Of a stretch of 64,000 bases of DNA, positions 54,083-61,625 are shown in pieces. The position numbers were made by a program, and so were the translations under genes. Position 1 is the stretch's first letter; every line of letters begins with the position of its first letter. Below the pieces are notes generated by a model. It did no database searches and was not told the DNA's origin. It saw only the letters and a list, made by a program, of their open reading frames with translations. The stretch is from Nevskia sp. (GTDB lineage Bacteria > Pseudomonadota > Gammaproteobacteria > Nevskiales > Nevskiaceae): positions 1 through 64,000 of the forward strand of contig JARLJS010000049.1 of assembly GCA_031291075.1 (NCBI GenBank). The letters run 5' to 3'.

Positions 54083-54101
54083 GAGGGGTGAGGACGGGCA
54101 C

Positions 54102-54130
54102 AAAAAAGGCCGCTGAAAGCGGCCTTTTTT
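54102..54130. terminator. Bidirectional Rho-independent terminator
   Basis: A6 followed by GGCCGCT-GAA-AGCGGCC and T6 forms a strong intrinsic terminator for the plus-strand GfcB-like gene. The A/T symmetry would also stop the minus-strand gfcA-like gene converging from the right. Confidence 0.92.
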
Positions 54131-54162
54131 GAGGCTGCGGCGCTGCCGCAGCCCGCAGCCTA

Positions 54163-54402
54163 TCAATGCGTCTGCGTGGTCGAGGTGGTGCTCGTGCCGC
54201 CGTTGCTGGTCGAGCCGGCCACGATCGCACCGATCACCGCAGCGGTGCCGACACCGACGGCAACCGCAGTCGCCACCGAGCCGGACGCAACGCCGGAGCC
54301 GGTGCTGGTGGAGCCAGCCGCCACACCACTGTCATCGGCGAGAATGGCCGGGGAGCTGAGCACCGCGCAGGCCGCCAAGGCCATCGTAAGAACCGTTTTC
54401 AT
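54163..54402 (-). CDS. GfcA-like small exported protein
   Basis: A 79-aa protein with a signal peptide (MALAACAVLSSPAILA), a Gly/Ser/Thr-rich segment, a hydrophobic stretch (VAVGVGTAAVIGAIVAG) and a Thr-rich tail (STSTGSG... TSTTSTTQTH). This composition resembles E. coli GfcA, the first product of the group 4 capsule operon, whose function is unclear. GGAG lies 5 nt before the ATG. It converges on the GfcB-like gene instead of preceding it. Confidence 0.65.
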   Translation of the reverse strand: MKTVLTMALAACAVLSSPAILADDSGVAAGSTSTGSGVASGSVATAVAVGVGTAAVIGAIVAGSTSNGGTSTTSTTQTH

Positions 54403-54440
54403 GACGTCTCCATTTCGTGATCGTCAAACCATGAGCCTGG

Positions 54441-54458
54441 ATCCAAGAACCCTTGGAT
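54441..54458. promoter_or_regulatory. Inverted repeat upstream of the GfcA-like gene
   Basis: ATCCAAG-AACC-CTTGGAT is a perfect 7-bp inverted repeat, 39 nt upstream of the GfcA-like start. It may be an operator or a short hairpin in the leader. Confidence 0.35.
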
Positions 54459-54547
54459 ACGGCAGATAGGGTAACACCGCCCGCAGCGCTGTGCCAATAC
54501 ACTGGAACGGCTCCGCTTGGTGAAATACTTCGCAAATTGCAGGCCGG

Positions 54548-54569
54548 GACGCGGTGCCCGCGTCTTTTT
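54548..54569 (+). terminator. Intrinsic terminator with no upstream gene
   Basis: GACGCGG-TGC-CCGCGTC followed by TTTTT is a compact intrinsic terminator on the plus strand. Upstream on this strand there is no gene until the terminator at 54102-54130. It would therefore end a short leader or small RNA transcript, about 240 nt before the YjbH-like gene. Confidence 0.75.
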
Positions 54570-54805
54570 GCCTCGGCGCATACCGCCCAGGCTTGACGGG
54601 CCGGGGGCGGACGCCGTTTACTTGCCCCCGCAGCCGGCCGCCAGACCGTTTTGAGCCGGGGGTTGGCGGCAGGCGGTCACTTTAGCGCTTAGCAAGCGTG
54701 CCGACCCGGGCGGCCATCCCCTTCAACAAACTCATGTGGCCGCATTCGACGTACGAGCCAGGGTCTGCCCACAGACCCGTGAAAGAAGAGCGAGGGATCA
54801 AGAAC

Positions 54806-57109
54806 TTGCGCCTGTGTGTCCAACTGCCGATCGGCGCCGCTGCCGCGCTCCTGCTGGTTTTGTCGGCCGTTGGCGATGCCGGCGCGGCCGAGTTCGACGG
54901 CCTGTTCTACGGCACCAACGACTTCGGCGGCGTCGGCTTGCTGCAGACACCCACGGCCCGGATGCGGCCGGACGGCGAGTTCGGCCTGGGCATTGCGACG
55001 GTCCGTCCCTATAACCAGATCCATTTCTTCCTGCAGTTGCTGCCATATCTGGAAACGACGGTCCGCTATACCGACGTCACCAACCGTTTCTACAGCACCG
55101 ACCCCAACTTCAGCGGCACCCAGCACTACAAGGACAAGAGCGCGGATTTCAAGCTGCGGCTGCTCGACGAGGGGCAATATCGACCGTCGGTAGCCTTCGG
55201 CATCCAGGACATCGGCGGGACCGGGCTGTTTTCCACCGAGTACGTCGTCAGCAATTACCATTATTACGATCTCGACTTCTCCTTCGGCCTGGCCTGGGGC
55301 CGCCTGGGCAGCCGCGGCGGAATCCGCAATCCCCTGTCGCTGATCTCGCATCATTTCGACAAGGACCGCTACAACTCGCCGGAAGCCGCCGGCAGCGTCT
55401 CGTTCAGCAACTACTTCACCGGCCACAATATCGGTCCGTTCGGTGGAGTGGAGTGGAAAACCCCGCTCAAGGGGCTGGACCTGCGGGTGGAGTACGACGG
55501 CAACGACTACCAGCACGAAGGTCTGGGCGACAACCAGAAACAGAATTCGCCCATCAACGTCGGCCTCGCCTACCGCGGACTGGACGGCCTGGACATGGGA
55601 GTGGGCTGGGAGCGCGGCAACCGGGTGGAGGCGCGCTTGGCCATCTACACCGATTTCCAGAGCCTGCGCGGCGTGGCCAAGACCGCGGACCCGGTGCCGC
55701 TGCGGCTGCCCCCGGCCGCTGCGGCGCCGGAGCAGCACGCCGCGGCGCCGGCAGCAACCGTCGGCGGCGCCAGCAGCGATGCGCAGGCCGGCAGCGCCGT
55801 CGCCAACGGCTTCAGACTGCAGCTGAGCACGTCGCTCGGCGCCGCCGGTGGAGGCGCGCCGGCGGCGGATAGCGGTGAGGTGAGTCGCGCGCAGAAGGAC
55901 GCCTTCGTGCTCAAGCTGCGCCAGGTGATGAAAGAGCAGGGCTTTACCCTCATTGGCGTCGATATCGAGGACGACATCGGCGAGGTGCGGGTATGGCTGA
56001 ACCAGGAGCGCTTCCGCAATCCGGCGAAGGCGGTCGGGCGCATTGCGCGCGTGCTGTCCACGATCGCCCCGCAGTCGATCAACAGGTTCGTCATCGCCAA
56101 CGTCGAACAAGGCATGGAGACCTATCGCGCCAGCGTGCAGCGGGCCGATTTCGAACTGGCGGCGCGCGGCGAGGCGGAGCCGGACGTCGCACTGTCGGCG
56201 CTCAGCCTGTCGGGGCCGCGCAAGGGCTACAACCATGCCGAATACCTCGACGATACCTGGCTGCCCAGGTTCTCCTGGGATACCGGGCCGGCGGTGCGAC
56301 AGAGTGTCGGCGGCCCGCAAGGCTTCTACTTCGGCCAGCTGTACTGGAAGCTGGCGGGCACCCTCGCACTGTCCGACCGGCTCCAGCTCACCGCTGCCGC
56401 TGGGTTTAACATTGTCAACAATTTCAACAACATTACATTGCAGTCCAACAGCACGCTACCGCATGTGCGCAGCGATGTCGTGAAATACCTGCAGCAGGGC
56501 AAGGACGGCATCATCAACCTCGAAAGCGACTACCACTGGTCGCCTTATCCGGATTGGTATAGCCGCTTCTCCGCGGGTATCTTCGAGGAAATGTACGGCG
56601 GCTTGGCGACCGAGTTCCTGTATCGTCCCTATGGCCGCAGCTGGGCGGTGGCGCTGGATGTGAACCGCGTGCGGCAGCGCGGCTACGACGAGATGTTCGA
56701 TTTCCTGCCGTACATGGTGACGACCGGGCACATGAGCTTCTACTGGGAGCCCGATTTCCACCATCTGCTGTTCAAGGTCAGCGCGGGGCAGTACCTGGCG
56801 CGCGACCGTGGCGCCACCATCGACGTCTCGCGCGAGTTCGACAGCGGTGTCCGCTGCGGTATCTTCGCCACCAAGACCAATGTTTCCTCGGCCCAATTCG
56901 GCGAAGGGTCGTTCGACAAGGGACTCTATATTGTGGTGCCGCTGGATCTGTTCTTCGCCCAGTCGACGCGCAGGGAAGCCGCATTCGCGTTTAGGCCACT
57001 GACACGCGACGGCGGGCAAATGGTCTATGATGGCCCCGAGCTCTACTTTACGGTACACGACGGGCAACCGTCGGATTTCGTCAGGGGCGCGGACGAGCTC
57101 CTGAAATAA
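54806..57109 (+). CDS. YjbH/GfcD-like exopolysaccharide outer-membrane protein
   Basis: A protein of about 767 aa of the YjbH family (GfcD-like), thought to form a beta-barrel in exopolysaccharide secretion. TTG 54806, with GAGGG 9 nt upstream, gives a good signal peptide (LCVQLPIGAAAALLLVLSAV, cleavage after AGA); GTG 54698, ATG 54734 and GTG 54779 are alternatives. The family start GLFYGTNDFGGVGLLQTPTA and end EGSFDKGLYIVVPLDLFFAQ are intact. A low-complexity Ala/Gly insert lies near residues 290-350. Confidence 0.85.
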   Translation: MRLCVQLPIGAAAALLLVLSAVGDAGAAEFDGLFYGTNDFGGVGLLQTPTARMRPDGEFGLGIATVRPYNQIHFFLQLLPYLETTVRYTDVTNRFYSTDPNFSGTQHYKDKSADFKLRLLDEGQYRPSVAFGIQDIGGTGLFSTEYVVSNYHYYDLDFSFGLAWGRLGSRGGIRNPLSLISHHFDKDRYNSPEAAGSVSFSNYFTGHNIGPFGGVEWKTPLKGLDLRVEYDGNDYQHEGLGDNQKQNSPINVGLAYRGLDGLDMGVGWERGNRVEARLAIYTDFQSLRGVAKTADPVPLRLPPAAAAPEQHAAAPAATVGGASSDAQAGSAVANGFRLQLSTSLGAAGGGAPAADSGEVSRAQKDAFVLKLRQVMKEQGFTLIGVDIEDDIGEVRVWLNQERFRNPAKAVGRIARVLSTIAPQSINRFVIANVEQGMETYRASVQRADFELAARGEAEPDVALSALSLSGPRKGYNHAEYLDDTWLPRFSWDTGPAVRQSVGGPQGFYFGQLYWKLAGTLALSDRLQLTAAAGFNIVNNFNNITLQSNSTLPHVRSDVVKYLQQGKDGIINLESDYHWSPYPDWYSRFSAGIFEEMYGGLATEFLYRPYGRSWAVALDVNRVRQRGYDEMFDFLPYMVTTGHMSFYWEPDFHHLLFKVSAGQYLARDRGATIDVSREFDSGVRCGIFATKTNVSSAQFGEGSFDKGLYIVVPLDLFFAQSTRREAAFAFRPLTRDGGQMVYDGPELYFTVHDGQPSDFVRGADELLK

Positions 57110-57265
57110 GCCATGGGCATTCGCGCGCGGTCTCAGCGGTTGTGCCTTTGTATCCGCTACCGGCCACTTGTGAGCTGGAGTGGGGGGGCTGCGCGGCGGC
57201 GGTTTGTTGTGACCGTTGCTTCCGATCAGATAACATTGCGAAAAGCGCGGCTTATAGCCGGTCGT

Positions 57266-57289
57266 TTGAAAACCACCGATTGTTTTCAA
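57266..57289. promoter_or_regulatory. Inverted repeat upstream of the SLBB export gene
   Basis: TTGAAAAC-N8-GTTTTCAA is a perfect 8-bp inverted repeat in the 272-nt gap before the export gene, in an AT-rich stretch. It could be an operator. TTGACA at 57327-57332 is a possible -35, but no -10 at good spacing follows. Confidence 0.4.
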
Positions 57290-57381
57290 CAAATGATGTA
57301 TTCGGGCTAGTGTCGTCGTAATATTCTTGACAAGAAATGCGCGTCTATAGCTCGACCATGTGGCATTGGATGCTCTGACCT

Positions 57382-60300
57382 ATGAACGGTTCCGTTCGGC
57401 GCACGCTAGGCGCCTTTATTTTTCTCGCAGCGGCGGCACTCCTGGGCCAGTCGTATGCCCAATCGTCCGCTCCTTCCGCTCCTGTCAACGGGCCCGCATC
57501 CAGCGCCTCGCCGTCGACGCCCGCGGCAGGGCCGACGGGTTCGGCTGCGGCGGCGGCATCCACGCCAGGCGCTGCTTCGCCCGCGGCAACCGGGGAGGTT
57601 CCTGCCAGCGGTGCTGCGTCCGCTGCGGCACGTCTGCAAGGTATGACGCCGGAGCAGATTCGTTCCCTTCAGCCGGGCAGCCTGCAGAACGTTCCGCCGG
57701 AAGTGCTTCGTTCCTATGCGACTCCCGATAACCTGTCCAAGCTAAGCCCGGACCAGCAGGCGGCCGTGAAGAACGCTCTCGGCGAACAGCCCGAGGGACC
57801 GGCGAAGGGTGAATCGGAAAAGACACCTGAGCAGCCCTCCCACACGGCGCCGTGCCTTCCCGGCGAGCGCTGCGACTACGGACTCGCCGTACCCTCCGGC
57901 CCACGGCGGTTCGGATTTGATCTGTTCATCAATCCTCCGTCTACCTTCGCACCTTCCTCATTCATCCCGGTGCCGGTGGACTACGTCATCGGCCCTGGCG
58001 ATACCATCGCGGTGCAGCTGTTCGGCAACCAGAACAGTCACTTCGAGCTGCCGGTACAGCGCGACGGCTCCATCCAGTTCCCCAACCTGGGGCCGATCCC
58101 GGTGGCGGGCCTGACGTTCGACGACATGCGCAAGACCATTCTGGATCGCATCGCCAAGCAGATGATCGGTACCGAGGCGAGCATCACGCTGGGAACACTG
58201 CGCTCGATCCAGGTGTTCGTGGTGGGCGACGTGAAGCGTCCGGGCGCCTACACCATCAGCTCGCTCAGCCGCATGCTCAACGCCCTGTTCGTAAGTGGCG
58301 GCATCGCCGACACCGGCTCGTTCCGTCATATCGAGCTGAAACGCCATGGCATCTCCGCGGCGGAGCTGGACCTGTACGACCTGCTTCTCAAGGGCGACAG
58401 CTCGAAAGACGCCGAATTGCAGCCGGGTGACGTCATATTCGTCCCCCCGGTAGGCCGCTCGGTGACGGTTACCGGTAGCGTGCTGCGTCCGGCGATCTAC
58501 GAACTAAAGGGAAGCGAACGCCTGAGTGACGTACTGGCCTACGCGGGCGGGGTGACGCCAGAGGCCTACCTGAGACTCACCAAGGTGGAGCGCATCGGCC
58601 CCAACGACCGGCATATCGTGCTTGACGCCGACCCCGAAAAGCCAGGCGGGAACCTCGCGCTGCAGAATGGCGACTCCATCACGGTGACGGCGGTTATCAA
58701 TCGCCTGGACCAGTTGGTGAGTGTCAAGGGCTACGCCAATCGCCAGCAGTCCTTCCAGTGGAAGCCGGACCTGCACATCAGCGACGTCGTTTCGTCGCCT
58801 GCCGCGTTGCAACCCCTGGCGGATCTCAATTTCGCACTGCTGGTCCGTTCCGGCGGCGAGGACAGGCGCATCACGGTCGTCAAGTTCAGGCCGGACGACG
58901 TCTTCACTCACCGCTACGGTCCGGAGGATCTGCTGCTGCAGCCCGGCGATGAGCTGCGCTTTTTCGGATATGACATCGATCGCGCGAAGCAGCTTGCCGA
59001 CGTGGTCAAACTCTTGTCTACGCAGGCGCGCGCGGAGGTCACCAGCCCTCTGATCTCCGTCAGAGGGGCGGTGCAGGAGCCTGGCGTTTACCCGCTGGTG
59101 CAGAACATGAGTCTGCAGGATGCCATCGACGCCGCCATCAGCGTCAACAAGGACGCTTGGCTGCAGGCGGCGCTGGTGGTGCGTCGCGATTTCCGCACCG
59201 ACAACATATACGTCTACGAGGTGTCGCTGGAGCCGGGTGAACGCGACCTGCACGATTTCAGGATGGCGCCGGGCGACTCGTTACGCGTATTCGGCGCGGC
59301 TGACGATCGTAAGGCCATTCTCGAAGACGTGATCCGCGAGCTGAAACGCCAGGCCACCCCGGACCAGCCGGCCAAGATCTTCACTGTCGGCGGCGAAGTG
59401 AAGTTCCCCGGAGACTACCCTCTGGTGGAGGGGGCGACCGTCACCAAAGCGATCAGGCTCGCCGGCGGTTTCGCAGAGCCGGCCTATCCGTACAACTACG
59501 AGGTCACCCGCCAGGCGGTTGAGCCCAACGGCAAGTTTTCCATCCGCACCTATGCAATCGACCTCTCTGCCAACGATCGCAGCCAGCCGCTGTCGCAGCT
59601 GCCGCTGGCGCCGGAGGTCAGTCGTCACGTGGTGGAGGACGACGGCAAGTTCCGCATCCAGAGCGTGGGCTCAGGTTCGGCGCAGCCGGTGGCCAGCGCC
59701 GCTTCGCTGCCTAGCGCCGATATGTTCGCGCTGCAGGCACGCGATACGGTCGTGGTGCGGCGCCAGCCGAACTACGAGGTCACCGAGACGGTGACGCTGA
59801 TGGGCGAGGTGAAATTTCCGGGCACCTATCGCGCGCGGCATGGCGAGAGGCTGTCCGACATTGTGCGGCGGGCGGGCGGATTCACCGATCTCGCCGATCC
59901 GGGAGCCGCAGTGTTCACTCGCGAGGAACTGCGCCAGGAGGAGGAACTGCGTTTCCGCGAGATCCAGGAGGACGTGCAGCGCGAGGCTACGCGCCTGACG
60001 CTGGTCAAAACCAACGCCGGAAGCTCGGGCACCGTGGACAACGGCCAGCTGAGCTTGCTGACGTCGCTCTCCGACAAGCTGGCGACCGTGCACGGTCTCG
60101 GGCGTATGGTGATTGACCTGCCCAAGATCACGCAGGGCGATCCCGACGCCGATGTGCAGGTCAGGACCGGCGACGTGCTGCGGGTGCCCCGTGTCCGCCA
60201 GGACGTTACTATCATGGGCGAGGTCAACTATCCCACCGCGCACCGCTTCAAGCCTGGAACCACAGCCAAGGAGTACATCGACCAGAGCGGCGGCTTCACG

Positions 60301-60525
60301 CAGTCGGCGGACACCGGTCGTGTATATGTGATCCGGGCGAACGGTGCAGTGACGGCCAGTGCGGTCGGCTGGCTTTCCAGCAGCAATATCAAGCCTGGAG
60401 ACACCATCGTCGTACCGGTGGACCTGCAGCCGATCCAGCCCCTTCCACTCTTCACGAGTCTCGCGGGCATCGTCGGTAATCTTGCGATCGCGGCCGCCAG
60501 TCTCAAAGTGGTCGGCGGATTCTGA
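57382..60525 (+). CDS. Large multi-SLBB polysaccharide export protein (Wza/OPX-like)
   Basis: A 1047-aa outer-membrane polysaccharide export protein. A Sec signal peptide (hydrophobic TLGAFIFLAAAALLGQSYA) is followed by an Ala/Ser/Pro-rich linker. The polysaccharide-export domain is at about residues 199-275 (VIGPGDTIAVQLFGNQ). About seven SLBB-like modules follow, starting near 275, 357, 444, 554, 666, 801 and 939, several with the VxGxVxxPGxY pattern. The end is hydrophobic. Wza has about 380 aa, a lipid-anchored Cys and fewer SLBBs; this protein has no lipobox. It precedes wzz by 32 nt. Confidence 0.88.
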   Translation: MNGSVRRTLGAFIFLAAAALLGQSYAQSSAPSAPVNGPASSASPSTPAAGPTGSAAAAASTPGAASPAATGEVPASGAASAAARLQGMTPEQIRSLQPGSLQNVPPEVLRSYATPDNLSKLSPDQQAAVKNALGEQPEGPAKGESEKTPEQPSHTAPCLPGERCDYGLAVPSGPRRFGFDLFINPPSTFAPSSFIPVPVDYVIGPGDTIAVQLFGNQNSHFELPVQRDGSIQFPNLGPIPVAGLTFDDMRKTILDRIAKQMIGTEASITLGTLRSIQVFVVGDVKRPGAYTISSLSRMLNALFVSGGIADTGSFRHIELKRHGISAAELDLYDLLLKGDSSKDAELQPGDVIFVPPVGRSVTVTGSVLRPAIYELKGSERLSDVLAYAGGVTPEAYLRLTKVERIGPNDRHIVLDADPEKPGGNLALQNGDSITVTAVINRLDQLVSVKGYANRQQSFQWKPDLHISDVVSSPAALQPLADLNFALLVRSGGEDRRITVVKFRPDDVFTHRYGPEDLLLQPGDELRFFGYDIDRAKQLADVVKLLSTQARAEVTSPLISVRGAVQEPGVYPLVQNMSLQDAIDAAISVNKDAWLQAALVVRRDFRTDNIYVYEVSLEPGERDLHDFRMAPGDSLRVFGAADDRKAILEDVIRELKRQATPDQPAKIFTVGGEVKFPGDYPLVEGATVTKAIRLAGGFAEPAYPYNYEVTRQAVEPNGKFSIRTYAIDLSANDRSQPLSQLPLAPEVSRHVVEDDGKFRIQSVGSGSAQPVASAASLPSADMFALQARDTVVVRRQPNYEVTETVTLMGEVKFPGTYRARHGERLSDIVRRAGGFTDLADPGAAVFTREELRQEEELRFREIQEDVQREATRLTLVKTNAGSSGTVDNGQLSLLTSLSDKLATVHGLGRMVIDLPKITQGDPDADVQVRTGDVLRVPRVRQDVTIMGEVNYPTAHRFKPGTTAKEYIDQSGGFTQSADTGRVYVIRANGAVTASAVGWLSSSNIKPGDTIVVPVDLQPIQPLPLFTSLAGIVGNLAIAAASLKVVGGF

Positions 60526-60557
60526 ACGGCGCCTGGGGTTCGAGGTTTCTTGAACGC

Positions 60558-61538
60558 ATGAACAATCAAACGGGAAGACCAGGTCAAACCGGCGCACCAG
60601 TCCCCGCTCCTTGGGGCGGCGAGGAGGGCTTGCCTGTTGACGACATGGCGGACGAGGGGGTGGATTTCGTCGAGATGCTGCGCACGGTGCTCGATTACCG
60701 CAAGGGGATCCTGACTACCGTAGCGGTAGCCACTCTTGTTGCAGCGTTGTTTGCGTTCCTGAGTCCCAAACACTATCAGGCCAATACACTGGTCGCCCCG
60801 GTTGACCGTAGCGGAAATGCCGGCCGGAATGGCGCACTCGCGTCCCAGCTCGGGGGGTTGGTAGGGTTGGCAGGACTGTCGGGCAATCACGACAGCGGCA
60901 AGGATGTCGCGATCGCCACACTGACTTCCCGCATTCTGATCGAATCGATGATTCGCGAAGAAAATCTGTTGCCGGTGCTGTTCCACCAGGACTGGGATGC
61001 CGACCGGCAGGTGTGGACGATCAATGATCCCACCAAGGTGCCGACTTTACTGGACGGCTACGAGCTGTTCATGAAGAAAATTCTCAAAGTCAACGAAGAC
61101 AACAAGAAAGGGCTGGTGACGATCACCGTGAACTGGACCTCGCCGCAGCTTGCAGCGCAATGGGCCAACGATGTCGTCAAACGCACCAATCGGCAGTTGC
61201 GCGAACGCGCGATCAAGGAATCCGAAGACAACCTGGCATACCTGGAGCAGGAAGTACCGAAGACCAGCCTCGTCGAAATGCGGCAGTCCATTTTCTCGTT
61301 GGTGCAAAGCGAGCTGGAAAAGTCCATGGTTGCCAAAGGCAACGAGGAATATGCCTTCAAGGTGGTCGACCCGGCGGTGGTGCCGGAGCACCGGTCGTCG
61401 CCGAAGCGGTTGATGCTGCTGTTGCTTGGATTTGCGGCGGGCTGCGTCGCCGGAGTCGCAGGCGCCTTGCTGCATCATAAGCTCCTCACGCTGCAGCTTA
61501 TTCCCGGGGCGAGCGAAGCCAAGCCCCGTGCGGCATGA
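60558..61538 (+). CDS. Wzz-type polysaccharide chain-length regulator (PCP)
   Basis: A 326-aa inner-membrane co-polymerase. TM1 is GILTTVAVATLVAALFAFLS, followed by a periplasmic domain with helical segments (VNWTSPQLAAQWANDVVKRT ... NLAYLEQEVPKTSLVEMRQS), the Pro/Gly-containing EHRSSPKR loop and TM2 LLLLGFAAGCVAGVAGALL. There is no cytoplasmic tyrosine-kinase domain, so it is PCP-1/PCP-3-like, not a Wzc. It acts with the SLBB export protein and a polymerase not in this window. Confidence 0.88.
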   Translation: MNNQTGRPGQTGAPVPAPWGGEEGLPVDDMADEGVDFVEMLRTVLDYRKGILTTVAVATLVAALFAFLSPKHYQANTLVAPVDRSGNAGRNGALASQLGGLVGLAGLSGNHDSGKDVAIATLTSRILIESMIREENLLPVLFHQDWDADRQVWTINDPTKVPTLLDGYELFMKKILKVNEDNKKGLVTITVNWTSPQLAAQWANDVVKRTNRQLRERAIKESEDNLAYLEQEVPKTSLVEMRQSIFSLVQSELEKSMVAKGNEEYAFKVVDPAVVPEHRSSPKRLMLLLLGFAAGCVAGVAGALLHHKLLTLQLIPGASEAKPRAA

Positions 61539-61625
61539 CCGGAAAGGCGTATGCTCGCATGCGGGCAAGCGGCCCGCCGGTTTTTTTTGAAACCAAGATT
61601 TGATTCTCCTGCGAGACGACTATCG

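Larger units (their letters stand above)
54403..54805. other. Divergent leader region upstream of the exopolysaccharide genes
   Basis: About 400 nt lie between the GfcA-like gene and the YjbH-like gene. I see the inverted repeat at 54441-54458, the plus-strand terminator at 54548-54569, a GC-rich stretch that can fold (54598-54645), and GGCGGCAG at 54665-54672, one base different from the RfaH ops core GGCGGTAG. No tRNA or convincing small ORF is visible. The layout suggests a regulated leader or a small RNA gene, but no clear promoter was found. Confidence 0.5.

Noticed and set aside
54665-54672. GGCGGCAG as an RfaH ops element
   Set aside because: It differs from GGCGGTAG at one base, the rest of the JUMPstart context is missing, and such 8-mers are frequent in GC-rich DNA.
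57327-57351. TTGACA with TATAGC as a sigma-70 promoter for the SLBB export gene
   Set aside because: The spacing is 13 nt, too short for a sigma-70 promoter, and no better -10 lies at 16-18 nt.
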